Both the position numbers and the translations under genes were made by a program. A stretch of DNA of 36,410 nucleotides from Candidatus Delongbacteria bacterium (GTDB lineage Bacteria; UBA4055), in assembly GCA_027858225.1 (NCBI GenBank), contig JAQIDB010000088.1, forward strand, positions 1 through 36,410. Reading direction: 5' to 3'. A model generated the notes under the pieces. It did not search any database, was not told the DNA's origin, and saw only the letters and a list, made by a program, of their open reading frames with translations. Below are positions 19,585-28,502 of the stretch, in pieces (the stretch's first letter is position 1; the number at the start of each line of letters is the position of its first letter).

Positions 19585-20878
19585 ATTTAATCCTTTTTAT
19601 CCTTGCAGCGAAAGAACCTTCATGATTGTGTATTCCGGGATTTACGGAGTACATTCCCTGTGATATTTTAAATATATCATATCCTTCCGTATTGTCTAAA
19701 ACATAATCGGAATCATATTCTAAGAACTTTTCTACAATTTCACCATTTTCATCATTAAATATCGAGCAAGTGGAATATACGATTACACCACCTTTTTTTA
19801 CGTATTTTGAAGCTCTTTTTAGTATATTTAATTGCAATTTCTTTAAAAGCACTAGTTGTTCTTCATCTTTATTCCATCTACTTTCAGGATGTCTTCTAAA
19901 ATTACCACTACCTGAGCAAGGAGCATCGATCAATATCTTGTCAAATTCATCAAAAGATTGAAATTTTTCAGCTTCTTGAAACGTTAACTTATTAAAATCT
20001 AGACCTAATCTTTTAAAATTACTCTTGATCAGTATCTTTTTTTTCAATGAAATATCATTCAAGAATAATTTGGTTTTGTTTTTAGTTAATTCTTGAATAT
20101 ATGTGGCTTTTCCACCAGGAGCAGAACAAAGGTCAAGTATCTTTTCATTTTTATTTGGTTGTAATATCAGAACAGGTAATGAATGTGAAGGATCCTGAAT
20201 ATAGAAAAAGCCATCTTCAAACAACTTCGAATGAATAGGATTTCCTTTAATTATCTTTAGAAAATCTAAAAAATTCTCAACATTTTCTACTTCAATATTT
20301 TCCTTTTCAAACTGAGCTATGAGCTCCTCTTTAGCAATCCTATGAGTATTTACTCTGATATATAAGCTTGGTACGGTTTGATTGAATCTGAGTATGTTTT
20401 CTGCGACTTCTTTGGGATAATATTTAAACATACGATCTTTTATCCATTCAGGATGAGAAAGTAAAATATTATCCATCGAATTTAATTCATCTTCACTTAA
20501 ATTCAGTTCGGTCATTTTTCTTAAAATCGCATTGATATACTTGGATGGATGTAATCCGAGAGCTTTTTTTGCGATATTTACATAATCATTCACAACTGCG
20601 TAATCTTTTGAACTGTTAAGGTAGAAATATTCCACACCGGCGCATAAAAGCAACATTGATACTTTAAATTTTTGCTTATCAATTTTTTTATCGATCTTAT
20701 TGATAAGGATTTTCTCAACGATGGTAAAATTTCTGAAGAATTGGTTTACTAAATTAATGAGTTGTCTTTTACCTCGTTCATCCATGTCAGGTAATAGTTC
20801 AGGATACAGAGATTCAAACATAATCCCGCTATTAAAGATTTTCATTACTGTTTTATAAAATTTTAACCGTAAATTCAT
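19583..20878 (-). CDS. rsmB: RsmB/Sun-family 16S rRNA m5C methyltransferase
   Basis: NusB-like N-terminus, LDLCSAPGGKATYIQEL SAM motif, DAPCSGSGNFRRHPESRW and STCSIFNDENGEIVEKFL motifs. Confidence 0.9.
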   Translation of the reverse strand: MNLRLKFYKTVMKIFNSGIMFESLYPELLPDMDERGKRQLINLVNQFFRNFTIVEKILINKIDKKIDKQKFKVSMLLLCAGVEYFYLNSSKDYAVVNDYVNIAKKALGLHPSKYINAILRKMTELNLSEDELNSMDNILLSHPEWIKDRMFKYYPKEVAENILRFNQTVPSLYIRVNTHRIAKEELIAQFEKENIEVENVENFLDFLKIIKGNPIHSKLFEDGFFYIQDPSHSLPVLILQPNKNEKILDLCSAPGGKATYIQELTKNKTKLFLNDISLKKKILIKSNFKRLGLDFNKLTFQEAEKFQSFDEFDKILIDAPCSGSGNFRRHPESRWNKDEEQLVLLKKLQLNILKRASKYVKKGGVIVYSTCSIFNDENGEIVEKFLEYDSDYVLDNTEGYDIFKISQGMYSVNPGIHNHEGSFAARIKRIK

Positions 20879-20909
20879 ATCGAATTATTCTCTTTAAATT
20901 AATATCAGA

Positions 20910-21401
20910 TCATTGTCTTTCAAGGTAAATAGTTAAAGAATTTCTTCTTAATTGTCGTTTTAGAAAATATAAATTAATTTGACTGTATAAATATTTATTG
21001 TTTTTAATTATATCATCACTTAACTCAATAGAGAAATCAAAGACCCTTTCTTCGTTGGGAAGAATACTAAAGTTTGCTTTTTTAATAATATCAGTTGAGT
21101 TTAATACTATCTTATTTGTTATTTTAGTATGTTCAGCCTTGATCGTACATACAACAAATTTATTATCAGTTGTTTTAAATGTTTTTTTTGAGTCCGAGGA
21201 ATTTTTCATTACTAATTTAAAATCAACCGGTTTATTCAGTGAATATTTATTATCTAATGAACTTAAAGTGTAGTGTACATCATCCAGCATAAGAGAAGCA
21301 AAGTAAGGTTTTTTTGACCAGGATTGTTTACCTCGTGGAGCAGTTATTGTACAACCTGTGACTAATAATGTGAATAATATGATCGAGACGAAAGGTTTCA
21401 T
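20910..21401 (-). CDS. Small lipoprotein, BsuPI-like domain possible
   Basis: Lipobox MKPFVSIILFTLLVTGC; beta-rich domain (NKPVDFKLVMKNSSDSKKTFKTTDNK...LPNEERVFDFSIEL). Confidence 0.5.
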   Translation of the reverse strand: MKPFVSIILFTLLVTGCTITAPRGKQSWSKKPYFASLMLDDVHYTLSSLDNKYSLNKPVDFKLVMKNSSDSKKTFKTTDNKFVVCTIKAEHTKITNKIVLNSTDIIKKANFSILPNEERVFDFSIELSDDIIKNNKYLYSQINLYFLKRQLRRNSLTIYLERQ

Positions 21402-22894
21402 TATACAAAGATCCTATCATTATCTCTATCTTCTAAATATATTTCATACAATTTTTCATCGAGGAACATATTTACAAGTTCTTTATCAAGTTCTCCGTCT
21501 TTTGCCATAAATCCAATTATTTTGAGGGATCTATCCAATGGCACAGCTTTTTTATATGGTCTGTCTGCTGCTGTAAGAGCCTCAAAAACATCAGCCACTG
21601 CAAGAATTCTTGATTGAAGCATTATTTTTTCTTCTCCCAGATGAAGTGGATAGCCACTTCCGTCAAGCATTTCATGGTGAGCACCTGCAATTTTAGGGAT
21701 ATCTTTCAGTTCATCTGTAAAAGGAACTTCTTTTAAAATATCAAGTGTACTTGAAACATGTTTTTTCATTTTTTCCCATTCATCAGGAGAGAAATTTCCT
21801 TTAACAAAATCAGTTAACATGAACACTTCTTTTTCTGTTAGATGATTGTGTTCTGAATTATCAAAATCATTGAAGATCTTTAATCCGATTTCTCTAACTT
21901 TTATTTTATCCTCATCACTGATAAAACCAGGTAAATTTTTACTTATTATAAAACTCAATTCATCATCTATGTTATCAATAGTCTCTTTAATTACTTCAAG
22001 GTTATCCATATTATGAGTTGCAGAAAATTTAATGGTTTCAAACCTGTTTGTAATAACCTCTATTTCATCATCAGAAAGTTTATTCTGTTTTTCAAGAACA
22101 TTTTCAGGAACAGCAACTTTACCAACATCATGTAATAATGCTGCATATTTTAATTCTTCTAATTTTTCCTCGGAGAATGTAATATTTGCAAAGACACCTT
22201 CTTTTTTCTTATTGATATGGTTTGCAATCATTTCGGAGATATACGCAACACGTTTAGAGTGGCCTGCAGTATGAGGACTTCTTTCTTCAATAGCCTGAGA
22301 GAAGGATTTTACGAGAGCTTTATACAAATTTTTATTTGCCTCTAACAATCTTACATTTGAGAGAGCTACCGCAGCCTGACTGGCAAGAGAAAGAATAATT
22401 TGTTCAAATTCACTATAAAATGGTACAATATTTGAGTCATTATCAAAATTATTTATAAGTTGGATTACTCCGAGTGTTATTCCATCAGTTGATTTCATTG
22501 GTACAGAGAGCATTGATACTGTTTTATATCCTGTCTTTACATCATAAGATTTATCAAATCCGTATTCTTTATCATTATCAATATTATAACAATCAGTTAT
22601 ATTTACAGTTTCTCCTGTAATAGCGGTATATCCGGAAATAGAAGTTATATCCAATGGAACAGAAAAAGATTTAAAGACACTTGTTTCGTCTTTTCTAATC
22701 AATGAAATTGTCTTAGTTGCTTCAAATATCAATTCTTGTTTTTTTAGATCAGTAATATACAATGAACAACCATCGCAGTTCGTAAAATCTATGATCTCAT
22801 CAACAATTAGGTTAAATAAATTGTTCAACTTTGTTTCAGATCCTAATGCAATGCCGATCCTGTTTAATGAAAATACCATTTCCTTATAGTTCAT
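21401..22894 (-). CDS. GAF domain + HD-GYP phosphodiesterase-like protein
   Basis: N-terminal GAF; HTAGHSKRVAYIS, LLHDVGKVAVPE, HHEMLDGSGYPLHLGEEKIMLQSRILAVADVFEALTAADRPYKKA. Confidence 0.92.
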   Translation of the reverse strand: MNYKEMVFSLNRIGIALGSETKLNNLFNLIVDEIIDFTNCDGCSLYITDLKKQELIFEATKTISLIRKDETSVFKSFSVPLDITSISGYTAITGETVNITDCYNIDNDKEYGFDKSYDVKTGYKTVSMLSVPMKSTDGITLGVIQLINNFDNDSNIVPFYSEFEQIILSLASQAAVALSNVRLLEANKNLYKALVKSFSQAIEERSPHTAGHSKRVAYISEMIANHINKKKEGVFANITFSEEKLEELKYAALLHDVGKVAVPENVLEKQNKLSDDEIEVITNRFETIKFSATHNMDNLEVIKETIDNIDDELSFIISKNLPGFISDEDKIKVREIGLKIFNDFDNSEHNHLTEKEVFMLTDFVKGNFSPDEWEKMKKHVSSTLDILKEVPFTDELKDIPKIAGAHHEMLDGSGYPLHLGEEKIMLQSRILAVADVFEALTAADRPYKKAVPLDRSLKIIGFMAKDGELDKELVNMFLDEKLYEIYLEDRDNDRIFV

Positions 22895-23063
22895 CGTTCA
22901 CCTCTTCATAATCAGCTTCTTCAATACCAGTAGTTTTCTGCTTCTTAACTTTTTCTTTAGATTTGGGTTTTTTAAAAAACGACTCAGCTCTTCCTACAAT
23001 TTTTCCAATGTTGAAAGCTACATATATTAAAATTAAAACTATTATTACTACGAAACCATTCAT
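22884..23063 (-). CDS. Small single-TM protein (59 aa), not in ORF track
   Basis: Minus strand ATG at 23063: MNGFVVIIVLILIYVAFNIGKIVGRAESFFKKPKSKEKVKKQKTTGIEEADYEEVNDEL*; overlaps the start of the HD-GYP gene by 11 nt. Confidence 0.55.
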   Translation of the reverse strand: MNGFVVIIVLILIYVAFNIGKIVGRAESFFKKPKSKEKVKKQKTTGIEEADYEEVNDEL

Positions 23064-23076
23064 TTTATCAGCTCTA

Positions 23077-23715
23077 TTAAATTTTCAAATATTTACTTTC
23101 ATCAACACCTTCTTCGATTTCTTTGAAAATGGTGTTAATGTGTTCGTTGTTCTCGAGATCCAAACCTTCAATATTTATTATAAGCAAAGGACAGTCTCTA
23201 AATCTTTCAAAGAAATAATGGTACCCTTTATTTAATCCTTCAATATATTCTTCGTTAATATCTTTTTCCACAGCCCGGTTTCTCTTTTTAATATTTTTAT
23301 AGAGTAATCCTGCGTTAGGAGAATGCAAATATATAACTAAATCAGGTAATTTGATTTGAGGATTCATCACTTTCAATATCTGATTATACAGGGATAAATT
23401 TCTATCATCAAGATTGTAAGAAGCATAAATTTGATCTTTGTTAAAAATATAATTTGTAACCAGATTTTGCTGGAAAAGATCACCGTATGGAAGGTCCGTC
23501 TGTTGTTGAAACCTTTTTGTCAAGTAATACAACTGTAATGGTAATGCCTGAGTTTCAGGGTTGTTGTAAAAATCCTTCAGGAAGGGATTTGCGTAATATA
23601 CATCCTCTATGAATTTTGCATTTAGCCATTTTGATATTTTTTTTGCCAGTAAATTCTTTCCACAACCGGGAACACCTTCTACTGCTATATATATTTGATC
23701 TAGATTAAATCTCAT
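23077..23715 (-). CDS. Deoxynucleoside kinase family protein
   Basis: VEGVPGCGKNLLAKKISKWL P-loop, LYYLTKRFQQ, TNYIFNKDQIYASYNL, LVIYLHSPN. Confidence 0.85.
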   Translation of the reverse strand: MRFNLDQIYIAVEGVPGCGKNLLAKKISKWLNAKFIEDVYYANPFLKDFYNNPETQALPLQLYYLTKRFQQQTDLPYGDLFQQNLVTNYIFNKDQIYASYNLDDRNLSLYNQILKVMNPQIKLPDLVIYLHSPNAGLLYKNIKKRNRAVEKDINEEYIEGLNKGYHYFFERFRDCPLLIINIEGLDLENNEHINTIFKEIEEGVDESKYLKI

Positions 23716-24202
23716 CGTTGAGTTCCGTTAATTTTACTACTTCTGAGCTATCATTACATTTGCTCAATGTTTCTTCGATAGATCTTTTACTATTGAAGAT
23801 AAACTTTGGTTCTATCTCTGCTAAAGGAATCAGAACGAATTTTCTGTTCATATATTCCTTGTGTGGTATAGTTAAACTCTCAGTATCGACCTTTTGATCA
23901 TTGAAAGTTATTATATCGATGTCTATTGTTCTTGGAGAATTTTCAAATTCTCTTTTCCTGCCGAGATTTTTTTCGATTCTGTGTATCTCTGAGAGAAGCT
24001 CTAAAGAATCTTTGGAATATTCTGCGGTAAGCACTATGTTATAGAATTTATCCTGCTCTTTAAATCCAATAGGTTCTGTTTCATAGATCGAAGAAATCTT
24101 TAATATTTCAAGACCTGCAGAATTTAAACCATCAATCGCTTTTCTTAGATTTTCCTGCCTATTTCCGATATTACTTCCTAAAGATAAAACAACCACATTC
24201 AA
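23705..24202 (-). CDS. folK: 2-amino-4-hydroxy-6-hydroxymethyldihydropteridine pyrophosphokinase
   Basis: SLGSNIGNRQENLRKAI, IYETEPIGFKEQDKFYNIV, RTIDIDIITF, IPHKEYMNRKFVLIPLAEI. Confidence 0.95.
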   Translation of the reverse strand: MNVVVLSLGSNIGNRQENLRKAIDGLNSAGLEILKISSIYETEPIGFKEQDKFYNIVLTAEYSKDSLELLSEIHRIEKNLGRKREFENSPRTIDIDIITFNDQKVDTESLTIPHKEYMNRKFVLIPLAEIEPKFIFNSKRSIEETLSKCNDSSEVVKLTELNDEI

Positions 24203-24442
24203 CTTCTTTATTCTTGAATTAATGTTAATTTCCTATAGCCATACACTTGAGTTAATATATATTTATAATATTATAAAGGCAATTGAAAATAGTTGAGAGT
24301 TTGAAGTTGGCAGTTGACAACTGCAAGGGGTTGGGGTTTACCTCCGACCTACAAACGATTATCGTATCGGTAATACGTTAATTAAGTCAGAACAAATCTT
24401 TTTCATTGAATAAACTCCCTATCTTGCTTATTTTTCATCTAT

Positions 24443-25027
24443 ATGAAAATAAGACTATTTCTTCTAATATTACTACTATGCAGATTGATCTATGGGAGTT
24501 CACTAGACAGTACTGCTTTCTATGTTGATTCTGCTGTTCTTGAGACTGAGAAAGGGAACATTATGATTACTTTCTTTGAAAAGGAAGCACCTAACCATGT
24601 GATAAATTTCAAGAAATTGATTGAATCTGGGTTTTATAATGGGAAGATATTCCATAGAGTGATTGAAGATTTTGTAATTCAAACAGGGAAAACAGAGAAG
24701 AAAGATCTTGAATTGATTGATCCTGAGATTAATAAGATACATTTTAGAGGTGCAGTTGGTGCAGGTAGGAAAGATGATAAAGTAAATCCTGATATGAAAT
24801 CTGATCCAACTGAATTCTATATTACTCTAAGACCAAAACCTGAATTGGATGGTAAATATACAATTTTTGGTCGAGTTGCAGAAGGTATGGATGTTGTTGA
24901 AGAAATTTCTAAGATGCATACAAATGATAAAGACTTTCCAGATGAACCGGTGAAAATAATAAAAGTATATTTAAAGAAGTATTTCGATAAAGAAAGATAT
25001 GAATATATGAAAATGACAATTCATTAA
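24443..25027 (+). CDS. Secreted cyclophilin-type peptidyl-prolyl isomerase
   Basis: Signal peptide; TEKGNIMITFFEKEAPNHVINFKKLIESGFYNGKIFHRVIEDFVIQTG...FGRVAEGMDVVEEIS. Confidence 0.92.
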   Translation: MKIRLFLLILLLCRLIYGSSLDSTAFYVDSAVLETEKGNIMITFFEKEAPNHVINFKKLIESGFYNGKIFHRVIEDFVIQTGKTEKKDLELIDPEINKIHFRGAVGAGRKDDKVNPDMKSDPTEFYITLRPKPELDGKYTIFGRVAEGMDVVEEISKMHTNDKDFPDEPVKIIKVYLKKYFDKERYEYMKMTIH

Positions 25028-25030
25028 ATC

Positions 25031-25064
25031 CCCTGGATCCCCGTGTCGAGCACGAGGATGACAA
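25031..25064. repeat. Short palindromic intergenic element
   Basis: CCCTGGATCCCCGTGTCGAGCACGAGGATGACAA; imperfect palindrome CCCCGTG...CACGAGG, GC-rich against an AT-rich background. Confidence 0.4.
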
Positions 25065-25083
25065 ATAACAAGAAGGAAGTACT

Positions 25084-25908
25084 ATGAAATTTATATGGAA
25101 GATACTAAAATTTGTTACACATAATACTAAAGCAATTTCTATTTTCATAATGACGATACTTGTTGTAGGATTTATTTCAATATTCATTTTTGACAATGTA
25201 ATTATGCCATCATATACAAGTTTGGGTAATGAATATCCTGTTCCCGATGTGACGGAACGTTATCTTGATGAAGCTAAAAGAATATTGGAAATGGATGGAT
25301 TTATTCTTTCTGATGAGGTTACAGAGAAAATTGATTATAAGGTTCTTCCCGGAATTATCGTTGAACATTATCCTAAACCTGGATCTATCTGTAAAAAAGG
25401 TCGTAAGATATATGTTACTATCTCAAAAGGAGGACTTCCTGCAATAGTTCCCAATTTGATTGGTCTATCCCCTCAAGATGCAAAATATAATATTTTAGAT
25501 TCAAAGCTATATTTAGACAGTATTCTCTATGAATTCAGTGTTGATTTTCCTGAAGGAGTTGTTATAGGCCAATCTTTAGTGGTCAATGACTCGGTCGTTA
25601 TGGGTGATAGCTTATTTATCGTTGTCAGCTTGGGAAAGCATCCAACGGAATTTGTAATTCCTAGTGTGAAAGGTAAGAATATTGAGGAAGCTGCTGAAAT
25701 TATCAATAAGAGTGGATTTATGATAGGTGAGGTTGTTTATTATAAAGATGAGGATCTATTGCCGGGAACTGTGATCGATCAGAAACCTCCAAAGGATGAG
25801 ATCGTTTATCAAGGGACAGAGATCAGGCTTCTTGTTTCAACTCTTGTAGATCCACCTGAGAAGATAGAATTTGATGAAGAAACTGTTGATGCTGAGGATG
25901 AGGAATAA
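25084..25908 (+). CDS. PASTA-domain protein (single TM, about three PASTA repeats, no kinase domain)
   Basis: VPDVTERYLDEAKRILEMDGF...; VPNLIGLSPQDAKYNIL...; IPSVKGKNIEEAAEIINKSGF.... Confidence 0.85.
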   Translation: MKFIWKILKFVTHNTKAISIFIMTILVVGFISIFIFDNVIMPSYTSLGNEYPVPDVTERYLDEAKRILEMDGFILSDEVTEKIDYKVLPGIIVEHYPKPGSICKKGRKIYVTISKGGLPAIVPNLIGLSPQDAKYNILDSKLYLDSILYEFSVDFPEGVVIGQSLVVNDSVVMGDSLFIVVSLGKHPTEFVIPSVKGKNIEEAAEIINKSGFMIGEVVYYKDEDLLPGTVIDQKPPKDEIVYQGTEIRLLVSTLVDPPEKIEFDEETVDAEDEE

Positions 25909-25909
25909 A

Positions 25910-26425
25910 CTACTCTGATTTTTTATTTCCATTCAACTTATGAATAATCTTTGCATGTTTGGGGTAGCTGCTAATAAGTTCCTCTTCTTCATACAAAATA
26001 AAATCTCTATAATCAAAACCTGGCGACACCATACAACTAACTAATGAAAATGAATCTTTTTCCATGGGCTCAGCCCCAAATATAACATTTGCCGGTATCA
26101 AGATTTGTACATTCTCCCCAGCTTCAATATTCAACCCTAGTTTCATTTGAGTATATATACCTCTTTCATCAATCATATGTACAATAATTGGACATCCATA
26201 ATGGTAAAACCATATTTCATCAAACTTTAATTTATGAAATTTTGAAACCTGCCCAGACTTTAGAAGAAAATGTATAGTTGATGATAATGACCTCTCGTCT
26301 TCAAATTCTATTTTATAGCTACCGTCCGTTATTGTATGTGCATTTTTATAAACTTCCTTAGAATAACCACCTTCAACATGACTTTCCATCTTTAGTTTAT
26401 CTATAAAATATTCTGCTGTATACAT
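25910..26425 (-). CDS. Cupin, DUF985 family
   Basis: MYTAEYFIDKLKMESHVEGGYSKEVYKN...STIHFLLKSGQVSKFHKLKFDEIWFYHYGCPIIVHMI...PANVIFGAEP...LVSCMVSPGFDYRDF. Listed ORF starts at 26497 but its first 24 codons lie in an attC-like repeat; internal Met at 26425 is the better start. Confidence 0.85.
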   Translation of the reverse strand: MYTAEYFIDKLKMESHVEGGYSKEVYKNAHTITDGSYKIEFEDERSLSSTIHFLLKSGQVSKFHKLKFDEIWFYHYGCPIIVHMIDERGIYTQMKLGLNIEAGENVQILIPANVIFGAEPMEKDSFSLVSCMVSPGFDYRDFILYEEEELISSYPKHAKIIHKLNGNKKSE

Positions 26426-26470
26426 TTTAAATCTCCAAGTAATCATTGATGTTTTACCAATGTTAGGGGC
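26426..26470. repeat. attC-like site A (half-site only)
   Basis: ttttaaatctccaagtaatcattgatgttttaccaatgttaggggc; about 40 of 45 columns match site C (29661-29705); the other palindrome arm is missing. Confidence 0.7.
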
Positions 26471-26516
26471 CCGGGTGTAATTAATTTTATATTTCATTAA
26501 AATATACCGGCATTCT

Positions 26517-27323
26517 TCATTTTATACCTTCCAATAACTTTTGTAATAACAATCTTGATTCATCAACATTACCTTCCATCTGAATAAGCAAATCTAAACT
26601 ATATTTCTCGTCTATTTCACTTACAAGTATGTTCTTCAATTTATCAATCATATTTAAACTACAAATATCTTTCATTTTTATTCCAAGTATAATAATTCCC
26701 GCAAAAGTTAGATTAAATTTTTCATTTTCGATAATCTCTGGGTAATTATCAAATATAAGGTTTTTGTCCAATGTCCTCTCATAATTTTTTAGAATGAACG
26801 ATATATCCTCAGCATCTTTAGATCTTTCAGGATAACTATCTTTCCATGATATAAATTTTAGTATTATCAAATCTTCCAGAGTAGGGATCTTAATTTCGGC
26901 ATAACCTTGAATTTGAATAGTTTGTGCTCTACTGTAAACTTCTAAAAACTCCTCAACATTCATTGTATTTTGGTTTTCACGCCAAACTAATTTTCCATTC
27001 TCTGTAATATTTCCATATGGTACAATATCAATAAAAGTACTTTCATATCTAAATTTTTGAACATCATCAGTTGTAACAAATCCGTAATTCTGGATTAATT
27101 CATTTTTAATTTCATCAAACGAATTCCATGTATCAATTTCTACAGCAATATCAATATCCATCGTAACTCTAGGAGCTTTAATACCATGTTGGTATTCAAA
27201 AATAATATCCCTAACTGTTGCGCCTATTAAAATGAATGGAATATTTAATTTTTCTGTAATTTCTTTTATGAAAACGATACATTCTAGAAATTCAGGTTCA
27301 AATTTATCTGAGTTTATCTTCAA
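26517..27323 (-). CDS. AbiEii-like nucleotidyltransferase (putative type IV toxin)
   Basis: IGATVRDIIFE...RVTMDIDIAVEI (nucleotidyltransferase GG/DxD-type motifs), PTLEDLIILKFISWKDSYPERSKDAEDI; overlaps the AbiEi-like gene by 20 nt. Confidence 0.7.
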   Translation of the reverse strand: MKINSDKFEPEFLECIVFIKEITEKLNIPFILIGATVRDIIFEYQHGIKAPRVTMDIDIAVEIDTWNSFDEIKNELIQNYGFVTTDDVQKFRYESTFIDIVPYGNITENGKLVWRENQNTMNVEEFLEVYSRAQTIQIQGYAEIKIPTLEDLIILKFISWKDSYPERSKDAEDISFILKNYERTLDKNLIFDNYPEIIENEKFNLTFAGIIILGIKMKDICSLNMIDKLKNILVSEIDEKYSLDLLIQMEGNVDESRLLLQKLLEGIK

Positions 27324-28272
27324 TGTAATCCCTATAAATTATTTTTGCGGCTTCAGTGTTCCTTTGATTATTACCTGACAATAAATCTGCGTATACGATA
27401 AAGGGATGGATTGTACTTTTGTTTTTTTCGTTAATTTCATTATCTAACCAAGAATTATCGTATATCTCTATGTAGCCATCCTGATCATCCATAGCAAGTC
27501 TGTGCTTAAATAAAAATTCATTGAGTTTATTTTTACTAACATAAATTGTAAATATTTCAGGTTTCATGACCTTTTTTAATAAATACGCAGCAGGTTCACC
27601 ACCCCATTTACCATTTATGTCTTCAGTTAATGAGATATCACCTTTAAATTTTCCAAAAAAGATCTTTGGTTTGAATATATCAGAATAAGCTATGCACCAT
27701 TTTTCAAAAAGTTCCTTTTTGTTTATAATCCTTTTGCCTGAGGAAAACTTGATTAAGAATTTCTGACTTTCTAGCTTTTTTAACACATTGCCTACTGAAC
27801 CTAAAGGAATTCTTGAAAATTTTGATATATTTCTTTGACTTGTACTAATTAATTCGTTATTTGTTAGCACTGCAAATATTAATTTTATATCCGTTATATT
27901 ATAATTCTTTACAAATAAATTATTTTGAGGAATTTTATGTTTCTTGCCTTTAATAAAAATATAAACACTTTTTGATTTTATAAAACAATTGCCTGCCGCA
28001 TCAATAAAGTTAATATCATTATTTTTTAACTCATCTGAGATTACCGGATTTATATAATCTGAAACTATAATCGTTTTTTTTTCATAGACTTTACTTAGAA
28101 TTATTGAAAGGATTGATCTAGTTACATTTGTGTGAATATCATAATTATACTTTATCCTTTGCTTATTTACTTCTATTATAATTTCTTTGCCTTCTATTTC
28201 ATAATCAATTTCGGTTTCACTATTCTTAATAAATTTGTCACCAATTCTCATGATATCGTTTATATTGAGCAT
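27304..28272 (-). CDS. AbiEi-like transcriptional regulator (putative type IV antitoxin)
   Basis: Winged-helix-like segment ISKFSRIPLGSVGNVLKKLESQKFLI followed by GKWGGEPAAYLLKKVMKPEIFTIYVSKNKLNEFLFKHRL. Confidence 0.75.
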   Translation of the reverse strand: MLNINDIMRIGDKFIKNSETEIDYEIEGKEIIIEVNKQRIKYNYDIHTNVTRSILSIILSKVYEKKTIIVSDYINPVISDELKNNDINFIDAAGNCFIKSKSVYIFIKGKKHKIPQNNLFVKNYNITDIKLIFAVLTNNELISTSQRNISKFSRIPLGSVGNVLKKLESQKFLIKFSSGKRIINKKELFEKWCIAYSDIFKPKIFFGKFKGDISLTEDINGKWGGEPAAYLLKKVMKPEIFTIYVSKNKLNEFLFKHRLAMDDQDGYIEIYDNSWLDNEINEKNKSTIHPFIVYADLLSGNNQRNTEAAKIIYRDYIEDKLR

Positions 28273-28410
28273 TTCACAACCTCTGCTTGTTCATTATATG
28301 TAGATGTTCGTTATTTATGAACATAAGAAAAAATTGAACATCAGTCAAGTCTTTTATTTTTAAGAATGCCGGTATATTGAATATTTTAATCTTATTTTTA
28401 ATTACACCTT

Positions 28411-28487
28411 GCCCCTAACGGTCATAGCAAAAAGCGTTAAGCCAAGACAAGTAATGGTATTCAAGTCATTTTGCTAATGTTATGGGT
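28411..28487. repeat. attC-like site B (full palindrome)
   Basis: GCCCCTAACGGTCATAGCAAAAAGC...TTTTGCTAATGTTATGGGT: CTAAC/GTTATGG boxes plus complementary GCAAAA/TTTTGC arms. Confidence 0.7.
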
Positions 28488-28502
28488 ATGTTGCCGTTAA
28501 TC

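Noticed and set aside
26426-26497. N-terminal extension of the DUF985 ORF as real protein sequence
   Set aside because: Lies in the attC-like half-site; the internal Met at 26425 has a good GGAG and matches the usual family start.
26462-28419. Composite transposon or IS flanked by inverted repeats
   Set aside because: No transposase or recombinase between the repeats; the repeats differ per unit and merge into attC-like sites, so a cassette explanation fits better.
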